Under the pieces are notes generated by a model. It worked only from the letters and a program-made list of their open reading frames with translations. It was not told where the DNA came from and ran no database searches. Below, in pieces: positions 15,798-25,260 of a DNA stretch of 64,000 bases. The stretch covers positions 186,001 through 250,000 of the forward strand of contig NZ_CP062182.1 in NCBI RefSeq assembly GCF_022700675.1. Reading direction: 5' to 3'. Made by a program: the position numbers and the translations under genes. Each line of letters begins with the position of its first letter. Position 1 is the stretch's first letter. The stretch comes from Acinetobacter sp. ASP199 (GTDB taxonomy: Bacteria > Pseudomonadota > Gammaproteobacteria > Pseudomonadales > Moraxellaceae).

Positions 15798-17678
15798 ATG
15801 CAAAGTACTGCACAAAAAGCAGCTTTACCAGTCATTACGCTGGCTGCGCTTGGGGTCGTTTTTGGTGATATTGGCACCAGTCCTCTTTATGCACTGCGCC
15901 AGTGCTTCCTAACGGCGCATCTTGCCATCAGCGAAGCCTCAGTACTGGGCATTCTCTCCCTGATCTTCTGGTGCATCATGCTGACGGTGAGTTTTAAATA
16001 CGTCACCATTATCATGCGTGCTGACAACAATGGTGAGGGTGGCATCATGTCATTGCTGGCCCTCAACCTGCGAACTACACTCATCTCGGATAAGAAGAAA
16101 ATTTACCTGATTGCTTTAGGCTTTATTGGGGCATCGTTATTCTTTGGCGATGGAATTATCACACCTGCCATTTCTGTGCTCTCTGCCATTGAAGGGCTGA
16201 GTATTGCGACACCGGTGTTTAATAAATGGCTGGAACCTTTATCTATCGGAATTATCGCCGGCCTGTTTCTGGTACAGCGTCATGGCACTGGAACCATGGG
16301 CAAATTCTTTGGCCCACTGACTTTGTTATGGTTCCTGTCCATAGGCGGTTTTGGCCTATGGAGCATCATTCAGACACCGATGGTCCTGCAGATGATTAAC
16401 CCTTATTGGGCTTATCATTTTGTGGTGGATCAACCCTATGTTGCTTTCCTGACCATGGGCGCCGTGATTCTGACCATGACTGGAGGTGAGGCGATTTATG
16501 CGGATATGGGGCATTTTGGTCGCCTGCCGATTCGTCTGGCCTGGTTCATTATCGTCTTGCCATGTCTGTTACTGAATTATGCAGGGCAGGGTGCGCTTCT
16601 GCTACGCAGTCCAGAAGCTTTGGCTAATCCATTCTATATGCTGCTGCCAGAATGGAGCCTGTATCCAATGATTGGTCTGGCGACGGCTGCGGCAGTCATT
16701 GCCTCACAGGCGGTGATTACCGGGGTCTTCTCCATGGTTAATCAGGCGATTCAGCTACGTTATTTACCACGTTTAAGCGTGAAACATACTTCAGCCGAAG
16801 AACGTGGCCAGATCTATCTGCCATTCATTAACTGGATGCTGTTTATTTCAGTAGTGATTCTGATTTTACTGTTTGAAAACAGTGCGAGACTTGCCAGTGC
16901 CTATGGGGTGGCAGTCACCATGACCATGCTCTGTGGCACGATCTTGATCTCTATTTTAGCTTATGGTTTCTGGCGTTGGCCAATCTGGAAAGTGTTGCTG
17001 TTTGCGGCACCTTTTCTGGCGCTCGATCTGATTTTTGTCGCATCTACTTCACTGAAAATCTATTCCGGTGGCTGGGTGCCAATCATGCTTGGCGCAGTAC
17101 TGTTTACGATCCTCATGACCTGGAAAGATGGCCGTGAATTGCTGCTGAAACGTATGCAGCAAAATACCCTGCCGATTGAGCTATTTATCAAGAGTGTCTC
17201 TAGCGGTGAAGGTACCCAGTTTGTGCCAGGTGATGCCATTTTCCTGACAGGAACTCCGGATGTAGTGCCGCATGCGATGCTGCATAACATCAAGCATAAC
17301 AAGGTACTGCATCAACGTAATATTATGGTCACAGTAATTACCCGGGATATTCCCTTTGTGGGAGAAGAAGATCGGGTAGAAGTGGAAAAGCTGAATGACC
17401 ATTTTTACCGGATTTATGCCTATTTCGGTTTCAAGGATCAGCCTGATATTCCACTGGCAGTCCAGCAGGCCTATGCTGAATGGGGCTTCGACTATGATCT
17501 GATGCAGATCAGCTTCTTTATCTCGCGTGATCGGGTGATTCATGCCATCGGTGAAGGCATGTCACCATGGCGGGAAAAACTGTTTATTTCGATGCAACGT
17601 AATACCAGTCCGGTCAGTGATTTCTATCAGATTCCAACCAACCGGGTGGTGGAACTCGGTAGCCAGATTGAAATCTAG
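15798..17678 (+). CDS. kup: Low-affinity potassium transporter Kup
   Basis: 626 aa, the usual Kup length. It opens with the family signature [16 protein letters not shown], followed by [17 protein letters not shown] and [18 protein letters not shown]. About 12 membrane segments are followed by a cytoplasmic C-terminal domain. It imports potassium with protons across the inner membrane. Monocistronic, ending in a clear terminator. Confidence 0.96.
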   Translation: MQSTAQKAALPVITLAALGVVFGDIGTSPLYALRQCFLTAHLAISEASVLGILSLIFWCIMLTVSFKYVTIIMRADNNGEGGIMSLLALNLRTTLISDKKKIYLIALGFIGASLFFGDGIITPAISVLSAIEGLSIATPVFNKWLEPLSIGIIAGLFLVQRHGTGTMGKFFGPLTLLWFLSIGGFGLWSIIQTPMVLQMINPYWAYHFVVDQPYVAFLTMGAVILTMTGGEAIYADMGHFGRLPIRLAWFIIVLPCLLLNYAGQGALLLRSPEALANPFYMLLPEWSLYPMIGLATAAAVIASQAVITGVFSMVNQAIQLRYLPRLSVKHTSAEERGQIYLPFINWMLFISVVILILLFENSARLASAYGVAVTMTMLCGTILISILAYGFWRWPIWKVLLFAAPFLALDLIFVASTSLKIYSGGWVPIMLGAVLFTILMTWKDGRELLLKRMQQNTLPIELFIKSVSSGEGTQFVPGDAIFLTGTPDVVPHAMLHNIKHNKVLHQRNIMVTVITRDIPFVGEEDRVEVEKLNDHFYRIYAYFGFKDQPDIPLAVQQAYAEWGFDYDLMQISFFISRDRVIHAIGEGMSPWREKLFISMQRNTSPVSDFYQIPTNRVVELGSQIEI

Positions 17679-17695
17679 CAACGATATTCAGGATG

Positions 17696-17726
17696 AAAAA
17701 AACCAGAGCTCAGCTCTGGTTTTATA
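17696..17726. terminator. Bidirectional terminator kup / Met-rich gene
   Basis: AACCAGAGC / GCTCTGGTT stem with a 3-base loop, A-run before and T-run after, between convergent genes. Confidence 0.85.
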
Positions 17727-17744
17727 ATATCCATTTCAGACCAA

Positions 17745-18227
17745 CTAGGGCATGGTTGCACCTGGAGCAGTAGAGCCTGCTGGTGCCATCGGAGAATCTT
17801 GCTGCATCATAGGAGAATCTTGCTGCATCTCAGGCAGAGTACGCGGGTCATTCGGTTGCTGCATGCCTGGGTTAGTACCTTGTCGCATCATGGCCGGATC
17901 TTGAGAATGTTGCATCATGTCCTGCTGCTGAGACATGCCTGACTGTCCAGAGGGCATACTAGATGGCTGGTTACTTTGCATAGCGGGTACCTGACTCGGC
18001 TGTACTAAACGAATCTGACCAGAATTGACCAGATTTTCCAGAGAAGCATTCTGACCGTTTACAGTGGTCGTAATTCGTGCCTTGGACAGGCTTTCTAATG
18101 TTTCGCCCGGCTGTACACGCGGTTCAGCCAATGCACTTAGGCTCATTACACTGGTGAATACACCTAAAGCCATTAATTTTGAATAATGAGTTTTGCAAGT
18201 ATGGGAGTTTTTCTTCAGCGATAACAT
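17745..18227 (-). CDS. Exported Met/Gln/Pro-rich protein
   Basis: 160 aa starting at the ATG at 18227, 7 bases after AAGGAG. An N-terminal basic stretch and hydrophobic segment (LMALGVFTSVMSLSALAEP) form a signal peptide cleaved after ALA. A small folded part (residues ~35-75) is followed by a disordered tail rich in Met, Gln, Pro and Ser with repeats such as MMQQDSPM. Met-rich exported tails sometimes bind copper, but nothing else here proves that. Family unknown to me. Confidence 0.75.
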   Translation of the reverse strand: MLSLKKNSHTCKTHYSKLMALGVFTSVMSLSALAEPRVQPGETLESLSKARITTTVNGQNASLENLVNSGQIRLVQPSQVPAMQSNQPSSMPSGQSGMSQQQDMMQHSQDPAMMRQGTNPGMQQPNDPRTLPEMQQDSPMMQQDSPMAPAGSTAPGATMP

Positions 18228-18495
18228 CACAATGCTCCTTCGTATATTTCTTCGAGGACTAAGAGGTTCTTACAATTACATAATTAAAGAGTGAGCAGCA
18301 AGGAAAGCTACATAAATGGATTGAAACCTAGTCTAAGCATTAGTAAAAAACCGACAGGCTGTTACATATTTAACGGGACCTTTTTCTACATATTGCTTAT
18401 TTGTTAAACAATTGGAAAAGTCACGATATACACGGCTTACAGGGCTTGTTAAGCTCGGCAAAACTCGCTGTAGATGTTCTAAAGTAGCTGTAATC

Positions 18496-19614
18496 ATGGC
18501 CAAGAAGCAACGTATCAAAAAAAATCCTGTCTTTCAGTTTCTTAACGAAAATACTGTAAAAATTATCTTGGGTGTGGTGGCATCGGGTAGTTTCGCGATT
18601 GCCTTTGGTCAGGAAAAAATCAGCCAGTGGGTATCGCTGTCGTCACCGTCAAATTCTGCCTGTCTGGATCAGTTCTACCGGGATGTACCACCTTACTTAA
18701 TGAAGGAAAGCTTGAAAAAGAACAGCTATGCACTGTGCTTTAACGGCTTTAATGTCATGTATTCTGGCGTATCCAAAACCCCATTATGGGTCGCAGAATT
18801 ACTGACGCCAGCTCGCCTGAGTCAGAAAATTCCACGTGAAGACAGCTTCCATGAGGAAAAACGTGTCAGTTCGGCACATCGTGCGACTTTGGCTGACTAT
18901 CGCGGTACTGGCTATGACCGTGGACATATGGCACCCAATGCCGATATGCCGACCAAGCAGGCGCAGTTTGATAGTTTCTCTTTAGCCAACATGGTACCGC
19001 AAGCACCGAAGAACAATCAGCAGGTGTGGCGTGAGCTGGAAGAAGCTACCCGGGCTGTGGTGACCAAACAGAAACAGGATGTCTACATCGTGACTGGGCC
19101 GGTCTATAGCGCGAAAAAGCTGGAGACGATCGGTAAGGGCGTGATCGTACCGAATGCGACCTATAAAGCGGTATATATGCCGAAAACTGGTGCAGCCGGG
19201 GTGTATTATGTCGATAACAACCTGAAAAACCCGGCACCAAAAGTTCAGATCATCAGTGTCTGTGCCTTGGAAGAACTGGTTAATATCAACATCTTCCCGC
19301 AACTGACTGAAGAGCAAAAACGTAATACCTATAAGCTGCCTTTAAAGGCCAGTGAGGTGAAGGCCAATAAGCCAATCACCTATGCAAACTGGGATGCAGA
19401 AAGCCAGTGCGCCGAAGATGTATCCAAGAGTGAGCTGCAAGCATTACAAGATGAATTCAAACGTTCCGGTGGTAGTAGCATGTCTGTGAGCGAGAATACT
19501 TCAACACCCGAGGGTTCTACTAATGACGCACCAGGCAATAATGATCCGCAAGGGGCATTAATCAATCAGTTGTTGGAAGCAATACTACAGTTCATTTTGC
19601 AGCTGTTGAAATAA
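18496..19614 (+). CDS. DNA/RNA non-specific endonuclease
   Basis: 372 aa from the ATG at 18496; the frame extends upstream but MAKKQRIKK is the sensible start. A membrane anchor or signal (IILGVVASGSFAIAFG, ~22-37) precedes a beta-beta-alpha-metal nuclease domain. Its active site is YDRGHMAPNADM (catalytic His) plus the downstream Asn in SLANMVPQAPKNN. The family (NucA/Serratia nuclease) cuts DNA and RNA outside or in the periplasm. The C terminus is a Ser/Asn-rich linker with a hydrophobic amphipathic end (INQLLEAILQFILQLLK). Confidence 0.9.
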   Translation: MAKKQRIKKNPVFQFLNENTVKIILGVVASGSFAIAFGQEKISQWVSLSSPSNSACLDQFYRDVPPYLMKESLKKNSYALCFNGFNVMYSGVSKTPLWVAELLTPARLSQKIPREDSFHEEKRVSSAHRATLADYRGTGYDRGHMAPNADMPTKQAQFDSFSLANMVPQAPKNNQQVWRELEEATRAVVTKQKQDVYIVTGPVYSAKKLETIGKGVIVPNATYKAVYMPKTGAAGVYYVDNNLKNPAPKVQIISVCALEELVNINIFPQLTEEQKRNTYKLPLKASEVKANKPITYANWDAESQCAEDVSKSELQALQDEFKRSGGSSMSVSENTSTPEGSTNDAPGNNDPQGALINQLLEAILQFILQLLK

Positions 19615-19695
19615 TTCTGTTGTGCTGGACAGGATTCAGGTAGCATAAATCTTGTCCGGTACAATTGAAAAACAACAAGGAAACGACAGAAGAAA

Positions 19696-19941
19696 ATGTT
19701 TAAGCCTTATGAAAATGGCACTGAATCGCATGCGATTCACGACCTGACCATTGAAAATGATGTGGACTGTGTCAGCCTCTATGGAAACTTGCAGTTAACC
19801 AAGGATCAGGCCGGGCTGAAAGCAGCCAAGGCATTGCAGGCACTCCTGAATGATGTGGTTCAGCAACTCGAAAATACCCCAGATCTGCCTGACAAGATCC
19901 AGCGTGATGATGCTCAGGAAATTGATAATCCATTTTTATAA
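19696..19941 (+). CDS. 81-aa conserved-looking hypothetical protein
   Basis: Acidic, soluble; MFKPYENGTESHAIHDLTIEND then a helix (KAAKALQALLNDVVQQLEN). AAGGAAACGACAGAAG precedes the ATG. A terminator follows at 19983. Function unknown. Confidence 0.7.
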   Translation: MFKPYENGTESHAIHDLTIENDVDCVSLYGNLQLTKDQAGLKAAKALQALLNDVVQQLENTPDLPDKIQRDDAQEIDNPFL

Positions 19942-19982
19942 TGCATTGTCTTTTTAAGTTTAATGATTGTTCCATATAAAGT

Positions 19983-20013
19983 AAAAAAGCTCACGATCAA
20001 CGTGAGCTTTTTT
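19983..20013. terminator. Bidirectional terminator
   Basis: 13-bp stem AAAAAAGCTCACG / CGTGAGCTTTTTT with a 5-base loop between the 81-aa gene and the aquaporin pseudogene. Confidence 0.85.
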
Positions 20014-20600
20014 ATTCAGGTTTGGAAATTTCAGCCTTTTTCTCAAGCAAAGTTTTATAGATCAAAGCACTAATCACGCCACCCACAATAGGTGCGATCC
20101 AGAACAGCCACAATTGACTCAGGGCAGCTGTTTCTGCAAATAGGGCTACACCCGTACTACGTGCAGGATTCACCGAGGTATTGGTGACTGGAATACTGAT
20201 CAGGTGAATGCCAGACCAATTGCAATAGGCGCAAAGCCAGCTGTTGCACGACGTTCAGTAGCCCCCATGATCACAATCAGGAAAATGGCAGTCAGTACAA
20301 GCTCAATGATTAAGGCGACATCATTGAATATTTACCAGGTGAAAGATCACCAAAACCAGTCGTTGCGAAGCCACCTGAGAAAGAAACCAGCCTGTCCTTC
20401 CACAATCATATTCAGTACCTATATGCAATGCTTGCCCCGATGAGCTGAGACACGGTATAGGGAATCAGGTCTCTAGTTTTAAAGCGGCTAACTGTTTAGA
20501 GGTCAAAGCTGACTTCCGGCTTAAAAGGTCTTCCTGAAATATGATCAAGGGCACACCCATGCTCAGGACTGTCAAACCAAAAAATAGTGAGATCCTGATA
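20012..20600 (-). pseudogene. aqpZ: Decayed aquaporin Z gene
   Basis: Translating the minus strand in pieces recovers AqpZ segments in order: DHISGRPFKPEVSF (first NPA region, degraded), [81 protein letters not shown], then [19 protein letters not shown] (second NPA motif intact) and the C terminus. Frame changes occur near 20190, 20320 and 20415, with an in-frame stop near 20490, and the N-terminal ~45 residues are missing or unreadable. Clearly non-functional. Boundaries at the 5' side are approximate. Confidence 0.85.
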
Positions 20601-20646
20601 AAGCCTATTCTCTTTCAGAAAACACTGTTATCAATACTGCACTATT

Positions 20647-21714
20647 CTAAATTTGATATTGGGGATTCAGGTTTTCCTCTATCGGGTGATCTAAAGTTTT
20701 TTCCTGGGTTTTATTTTCCAGATAGTTTGAGCGCCACTGTTGCGGTGTCTCACTGCTCCACTGCTTAAAGGCACGCTGGAAGGCGCTTTGTTCAGAATAG
20801 CCCAATAACAGGGAAATCTCGTGCAGGCTTAGATTTTCATCTTTCAGATATTGCTGAGCCAGCATAAAACGGATTTCCTGCATCCGCTGCTGATAGGTTT
20901 TGCCCTGTTTTTGCAAATGCCGCTGCAACTGCCGAACCGACCAGTGCAACTGCCGGGCAATATGCTCAATCTGGAACATATTCTTCTGTAATCCAGCCAA
21001 GATCGCTTGTTGAATACGTTGATCTGCCTGGGAAGTATTTGGCAGTTTTTCCAGTAAGGCTTCTGCCTGTTGTTTTAATAGCTTCTGCAGGGTCTGATCA
21101 CCTTGGCGTAGTGGCTTGGCCAGTTCAGAGACATGAAGAAAAATTATACTTTGAGACTGGTTAAAACGCACTTTGCACTGAAAATACTGCTCATATAGAT
21201 TGATATATTTATTTGCCGGATATTTGAAATGCACTTCATGCAAGTGAATGTCATCGATGGCCATCAGTGAACGCAAAATTTTCAGCATCAATGCCATAGC
21301 CACTTCATCAGTCAACTGAGTCATCAGGTTAAAGGGAATCTCCGCCCAGGCAATCGACAGAACGTCATTTTCTACCCGGACTTCCAGAGGACTACCGTCA
21401 TAGACCAAGCGATGATAATCATGATAGCGCATTAGGGCTTCACCCAAGGTCTCACAAGACAGGACAAGATAGGCCACTATTCCGAGATGTCGGGGTTGTA
21501 CAAAGTTGGCGATTTCAAGTCCTAAAGCCGGGGTTTGCAACTTTTGTTGTAACTGTATGAGCAGATCACGCCAGAGGCTAAAGTCAAAGCGTTCAACTTC
21601 CTGTATAGAGAGCAGTTTTTCTGGAATGGGGAGTTGTTTGGACTGATAGAACTCCAGCAATAAATGTCCTAGCCCACCATAAACCGTGCCTGCATCGTCC
21701 TGTATGCTGTGCAT
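20647..21714 (-). CDS. AraC-family regulator (OruR/ArgR-like, arabinose-binding-like N domain)
   Basis: 355 aa. The N-terminal effector domain of the PF12625 type covers residues ~25-210. The C-terminal double HTH is intact: FQIEHIARQLHWSVRQLQRHL and SLHEISLLLGYSEQSAFQRAFKQWSSETPQQWR. It is divergent from a broken hydroxylase-like gene, with a likely operator at 21726-21768 between them. The effector may be a fatty acid or lipid, judging only from the neighbour. Confidence 0.88.
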   Translation of the reverse strand: MHSIQDDAGTVYGGLGHLLLEFYQSKQLPIPEKLLSIQEVERFDFSLWRDLLIQLQQKLQTPALGLEIANFVQPRHLGIVAYLVLSCETLGEALMRYHDYHRLVYDGSPLEVRVENDVLSIAWAEIPFNLMTQLTDEVAMALMLKILRSLMAIDDIHLHEVHFKYPANKYINLYEQYFQCKVRFNQSQSIIFLHVSELAKPLRQGDQTLQKLLKQQAEALLEKLPNTSQADQRIQQAILAGLQKNMFQIEHIARQLHWSVRQLQRHLQKQGKTYQQRMQEIRFMLAQQYLKDENLSLHEISLLLGYSEQSAFQRAFKQWSSETPQQWRSNYLENKTQEKTLDHPIEENLNPQYQI

Positions 21715-21725
21715 TTTTTAATTCT

Positions 21726-21794
21726 TTTTTGTCGTGTTTTGTCAATCATATTGGATTTTTTGGTCAATATCTAGCCTTTTACCTCACCTATAGT
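21726..21794 (+). promoter_or_regulatory. Operator/promoter module 1, upstream of hydroxylase-like gene
   Basis: Contains TTTTTGTCGTGTTTTGTCAAT (two half-sites GTCGTG and GTCAAT 10 bp apart), a second GTCAAT 22 bp further, and a -10-like TATAGT 26 bp after that. Nearly the same module recurs at 22477-22545 with identical spacings. Half-sites at helical spacing upstream of a -10 without a good -35 suit activation by an AraC-type protein. Confidence 0.6.
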
Positions 21795-21815
21795 GAATAA
21801 AAAGGAGTGACAGAC

Positions 21816-22427
21816 GATGCTAAAAGGTTTTCTGGCAGGACTTATAGTGTAGTGGCCAATGGTTTTGAATGGTTTGCACATAAATATATTCTGCATGGCA
21901 TACATCACAAAGGACAGGCTCGTTACAGTCCAGTACCGCAGAGCATGCGTTCACACTGGGAGCATCATCGCGAAGTGCGTAAGACGGCATTCTCTGATCA
22001 TGGCTATGTAGAAGGCTGGTAGAACTGGCGTACCCGTAATGAAATTGGTTCTTTAGTTGTGGTTGCCAGTGTATTTGGCCTGGCCTTTTATCCGGTCTCA
22101 AAAGGAATGTCGCTCGCAGTGCTTTATAGTGCCTGCAATTATTATTATGTACATCGTCGGGCACATCTGGAACCAGAATGGGCCAAGCGAAAAATTCCCT
22201 GGCATTATGACCATCATATGAATAGTAATCAGGATGCCAACTGGTGTGTGACCCGGCCATGGTTCGACTACGTCATGGGGACACGGGTGATTTCATCGCC
22301 TGAACTCCAGGAACAAAATCCACTCGGCCTCCATCTGCCTGAACCGGTTTCTCGAGCCCTGAGCAGTCGTATTCACCCGGTCTTTCCAGCCAAATGGGTC
22401 GAAAAAAATAGATCCTTGAATCCTTAA
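21816..22427 (+). pseudogene. Broken fatty acid hydroxylase / sterol desaturase family gene
   Basis: The start ATG at 21816 follows AAGGAG and reads MLKGFLAGLIV, then hits TAG; shifting frame by two bases near 21850 restores VANGFEWFAHKYILHG. A second lesion is an in-frame TAG at 22020-22022 (GYVEGW stop NWRTRNE). The di-iron histidine motifs are otherwise preserved (HKYILHGIHH, HWEHHREV, YVHRRAH, HYDHHMN). Intact it would be an ~200-aa membrane hydroxylase or desaturase. Recent decay or sequencing errors are both possible, but two separate lesions favour a pseudogene. Confidence 0.8.
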
Positions 22428-22476
22428 AAGAAACCTGAAAGTTTTAGATATCGAAATAAAATGCATTTGCACGCTA

Positions 22477-22545
22477 TTTTTGTCGTGATTTGTCAATAAA
22501 TCCTACTTAAATTGTCAATATTCGGCGTGTTTTTTAACCTATATT
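22477..22545 (+). promoter_or_regulatory. Operator/promoter module 2, ahead of a putative small RNA
   Basis: TTTTTGTCGTGATTTGTCAAT at 22477-22497 matches module 1 at 20 of 21 bases; the next GTCAAT starts at 22514 (22 bp after the first) and TATATT begins at 22540 (26 bp later). It predicts transcription from about 22552 on the plus strand, where no protein gene is found. Confidence 0.6.
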
Positions 22546-22550
22546 TACAT

Positions 22551-22686
22551 CTGTCAGCGATATAGCCTAACGCTGACAGGTTGTTATGAATACTTGAGTT
22601 ATGGTTAGTTTTTATGAGTTATGTTGATACCAAGCGCTGTAGTCTATTTCTTGGTTTTATAGGGAGTCGAAAGACTCCTTTTTTTT
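22551..22686 (+). ncRNA. Candidate AraC-regulated small RNA (~135 nt)
   Basis: The predicted transcript begins with a 9-bp hairpin (CTGTCAGCG at 22551-22559 and CGCTGACAG at 22571-22579). It ends in a textbook terminator (GGAGTC GAAA GACTCC then eight T, 22663-22686). Short ATG frames inside have no ribosome site or stop quickly. It could instead be the leader left after deletion of a gene. Confidence 0.45.
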
Positions 22687-22720
22687 GTCCACTATTCATG
22701 TGTATCGGTTCTCAGCCAAT

Positions 22721-22748
22721 AAAAAAGGCATGATCAACATGCCTTTTT
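22721..22748 (-). terminator. Terminator after hisF
   Basis: AAAAAGGCATG / CATGCCTTTTT stem with an ATCAA loop, just downstream of hisF on the minus strand. Confidence 0.85.
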
Positions 22749-22770
22749 CAGATCTTGTCTTTAAAAAAAA

Positions 22771-23529
22771 TTAAAGACGCATTTCAATACCTTGTGCTGC
22801 CAGATAAGCTTTTGCTTCTGGAATGGTATGCTGGCCAAAGTGGAAGATTGAGGCTGCAAGTACAGCATCTGCACCGCCTTTTAGAATTCCGTCAGCCAGA
22901 TGTTGCAGGTTACCAACACCGCCCGAGGCAATTGTTGGAATATTAACGTGGTCATTAATGGTACGCATGAGTGCCAGGTCATAGCCCGCTTTGGTGCCAT
23001 CAGCATCCATCGATGTTACTAACAGTTCACCTGCACCATAGTCCGCCATTTTTACGGCCCATTCAATCGCATCAATACCGGTTTCCTTACGGCCACCGTG
23101 AGTAAAGATTTCCCATTTATTCTCGCCGGTTTTCTTGGCATCAATTGCAACCACGATACACTGAGCACCAAAACGCTGAGAAGCTTCCTGTACGAATTCA
23201 GGATTATAAATGGCTGCTGAGTTAATGCTGACTTTGTCCGCACCGGCATTGAGCAGTAAACGGATATCTTCAACTTTACGGACACCACCACCAACAGTTA
23301 ACGGTACGAATACAGATTCGGCCATACGCTCTACAGTACGATAAGTGGTGTCACGTCCATGATGTGTAGCGGTAATATCAAGGAAAGTAATTTCATCGGC
23401 ACCTTGTTCATTATAGCGACGCGCCACTTCGACCGGGTCGCCCGCATCACGAATATCAAGGAACTGAACACCCTTGACCACACGACCATTATCAACGTCG
23501 AGGCAAGGAATAATACGTTTAGCTAGCAT
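22771..23529 (-). CDS. hisF: Imidazole glycerol phosphate synthase, cyclase subunit HisF
   Basis: 252 aa from the ATG at 23529 ([20 protein letters not shown]). A TIM barrel with catalytic Asp in PCLDVD and in VVAIDAKK, and phosphate-binding [10 protein letters not shown] and ASGGVGNL. With HisH it converts PRFAR and glutamine-derived ammonia to IGP and AICAR, step 5 of histidine synthesis. It is separated from hisA/hisH/hisB by about 7 kb. Confidence 0.97.
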   Translation of the reverse strand: MLAKRIIPCLDVDNGRVVKGVQFLDIRDAGDPVEVARRYNEQGADEITFLDITATHHGRDTTYRTVERMAESVFVPLTVGGGVRKVEDIRLLLNAGADKVSINSAAIYNPEFVQEASQRFGAQCIVVAIDAKKTGENKWEIFTHGGRKETGIDAIEWAVKMADYGAGELLVTSMDADGTKAGYDLALMRTINDHVNIPTIASGGVGNLQHLADGILKGGADAVLAASIFHFGQHTIPEAKAYLAAQGIEMRL

Positions 23530-23642
23530 AAATTTTTCCAATTATTACAGCCGATTATGAAACTCACCCACGCAAGCGCTACACCTTGGCAGATGGAAAC
23601 GGTATTCTAGCAAAAATATGTAAGTTTTTTCGCAGGTTTTCT

Positions 23643-24590
23643 ATGTCGGTTTATACCACTTTGACTTTAAAGGAAGTTCAGGATTTTGCAGCACCTTATG
23701 GTCTGAAGGCGATTGATCTGATTCCCATTCAAGGAGGTATCCAGAACACCAACTACTTTCTGGTATGTGAAGACCAGCAATACGTATTGACTGTATTCGA
23801 GGACATGGATGAAAAGGCCGCTGGTGAACTGGTTCCCGTGCTTGGGCATCTAGGACAGGCAGGCGTTGCTGTGCCTGTGCCATTATCGCATTCAGGCAAG
23901 GCCATTCATAGCATCAAGGGTAAGCCAGCGCAGATCGCGCCACGGATGCTGGGCGAACATCCTATGCCAGCGACGACTGCTCAGGCAGAAGCCATTGCCA
24001 TTGCCCAGGCCAAAATGCATGTGGCACTGAAGGATTTTTATCTGGAACGTGAATTCGTGCGTGACCATGACTACTGGTACGCCGTAGCACAGGAGATCAA
24101 ACCGACTCTGAATGTGGCAGATAAAGTTCTGTTAGGAAAACTGCTTGGTCTGTATGAAGCGCTGACTGCTGTTTATACTGATCGTCCACGTGGCTTTATT
24201 CACTCAGATCTGTTCCGTGACAATACTTTGTTTGAAGGTGATCAGCTCAACGGAATTCTGGATTTTTATGAACTGAATAAAGATGAATTGCTGTTTGATA
24301 TTGCTATTACCTTGAATGACTTTTGTACGGATTATCCGGCAGTGACCTTGAATGAGGAGCGTGCAGTTGCTTTTCTGAAGGCTTATGAAAGTGTACGTCC
24401 GTTGACTGACGATGAAAAAGCCTGTTTACAGCTTTACCTGGCGATGGCAGCCGGTCGTTTCTGGATGATGCGTTTACAAGTGGCACAGAAAAATGCGGCT
24501 GAAGGTCGTACTGGAAACGATATCCTACAAAAGAATCCGGAAGAAATGCGTAATATGTTGATCGAACGACTTAAGTTTGTCACCGCCTAA
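23643..24590 (+). CDS. thrB: Homoserine kinase, ThrB type II (APH fold)
   Basis: 315 aa from the ATG at 23643. The phosphotransferase motifs are GGIQNTNYFLV near the N terminus, RGFIHSDLFRDNTLF (catalytic loop, ~residues 192-206) and GILDFYELNKDELLFDIA (metal site). This is the aminoglycoside-phosphotransferase-like homoserine kinase of pseudomonads and Acinetobacter, making O-phosphohomoserine for threonine synthesis. Divergent from hisF. Confidence 0.92.
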   Translation: MSVYTTLTLKEVQDFAAPYGLKAIDLIPIQGGIQNTNYFLVCEDQQYVLTVFEDMDEKAAGELVPVLGHLGQAGVAVPVPLSHSGKAIHSIKGKPAQIAPRMLGEHPMPATTAQAEAIAIAQAKMHVALKDFYLEREFVRDHDYWYAVAQEIKPTLNVADKVLLGKLLGLYEALTAVYTDRPRGFIHSDLFRDNTLFEGDQLNGILDFYELNKDELLFDIAITLNDFCTDYPAVTLNEERAVAFLKAYESVRPLTDDEKACLQLYLAMAAGRFWMMRLQVAQKNAAEGRTGNDILQKNPEEMRNMLIERLKFVTA

Positions 24591-24607
24591 CCAACAGGAA
24601 CAACAAT

Positions 24608-25234
24608 ATGCGTGATCAAGGGCGTTTGGTGGAATGGTTTGATGAAAAAGGCTATGGCTTTATTCAGCCCAATGATGCTAACAAGGAACGTGTGTTTCTG
24701 CACATTAAAGACTTTGCACGCCCTGGTCCACGCCCGATTGTGGGCTGTGCCCTAGATTACGCAGTGATTCTGGACGGGCAGGGGCGTTATCGTGCTCAGC
24801 AGGTGACTTATCTCAAAGCTGCCCAGATCAAGGCTTTGCCAGCTAAACAGAAAACAGCCATAAAGAACAAAAAAGAAAAGTTGCAGCCGATGCAAATCCT
24901 CTGTGTGGGATATATTCTGGTGCTTGTGGTGTTAAGCTTCAGTGGCCTGTTGAGCGGGATGGTAGTGTTGCTGATCAGCCTGATGAATGTGCTGAGTTAC
25001 TGGCTTTATGCACAAGATAAGGAAGCAGCCCAACTGGGCAATCGCCGTATTCCTGAAAATACGCTGCATCTGGTAGCCTTTCTGGGAGGATGGCCGGCAG
25101 CCTGGCTGGCGCAACAAAGACTGAGACATAAAACACAAAAACAACCATTCCGTCAGATTTATTTTTGTACCATAGTCTTTAACATCATTTTGATTCTATG
25201 GCTTATTTCCCCTTTAAACAGCTTAAGGATTTAG
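24608..25234 (+). CDS. Cold-shock-domain / DUF1294 membrane protein
   Basis: 208 aa. Residues 1-65 form a cold-shock fold with the RNA-binding motif GYGFIQPN and VFLHIKDF. A basic linker is followed by a DUF1294 membrane part with two early helices (ILCVGYILVLVVLSFSG, VVLLISLMNVLSYWLY) and the KEAAQLGNRRIPENTLHL signature, then a last helix. It links nucleic acid binding to the inner membrane; the role is unknown. It begins 17 bases after thrB, so probably the same transcript. Confidence 0.88.
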   Translation: MRDQGRLVEWFDEKGYGFIQPNDANKERVFLHIKDFARPGPRPIVGCALDYAVILDGQGRYRAQQVTYLKAAQIKALPAKQKTAIKNKKEKLQPMQILCVGYILVLVVLSFSGLLSGMVVLLISLMNVLSYWLYAQDKEAAQLGNRRIPENTLHLVAFLGGWPAAWLAQQRLRHKTQKQPFRQIYFCTIVFNIILILWLISPLNSLRI

Positions 25235-25260
25235 GGGAGCGTTGATAAAAAGGAGAGGGT

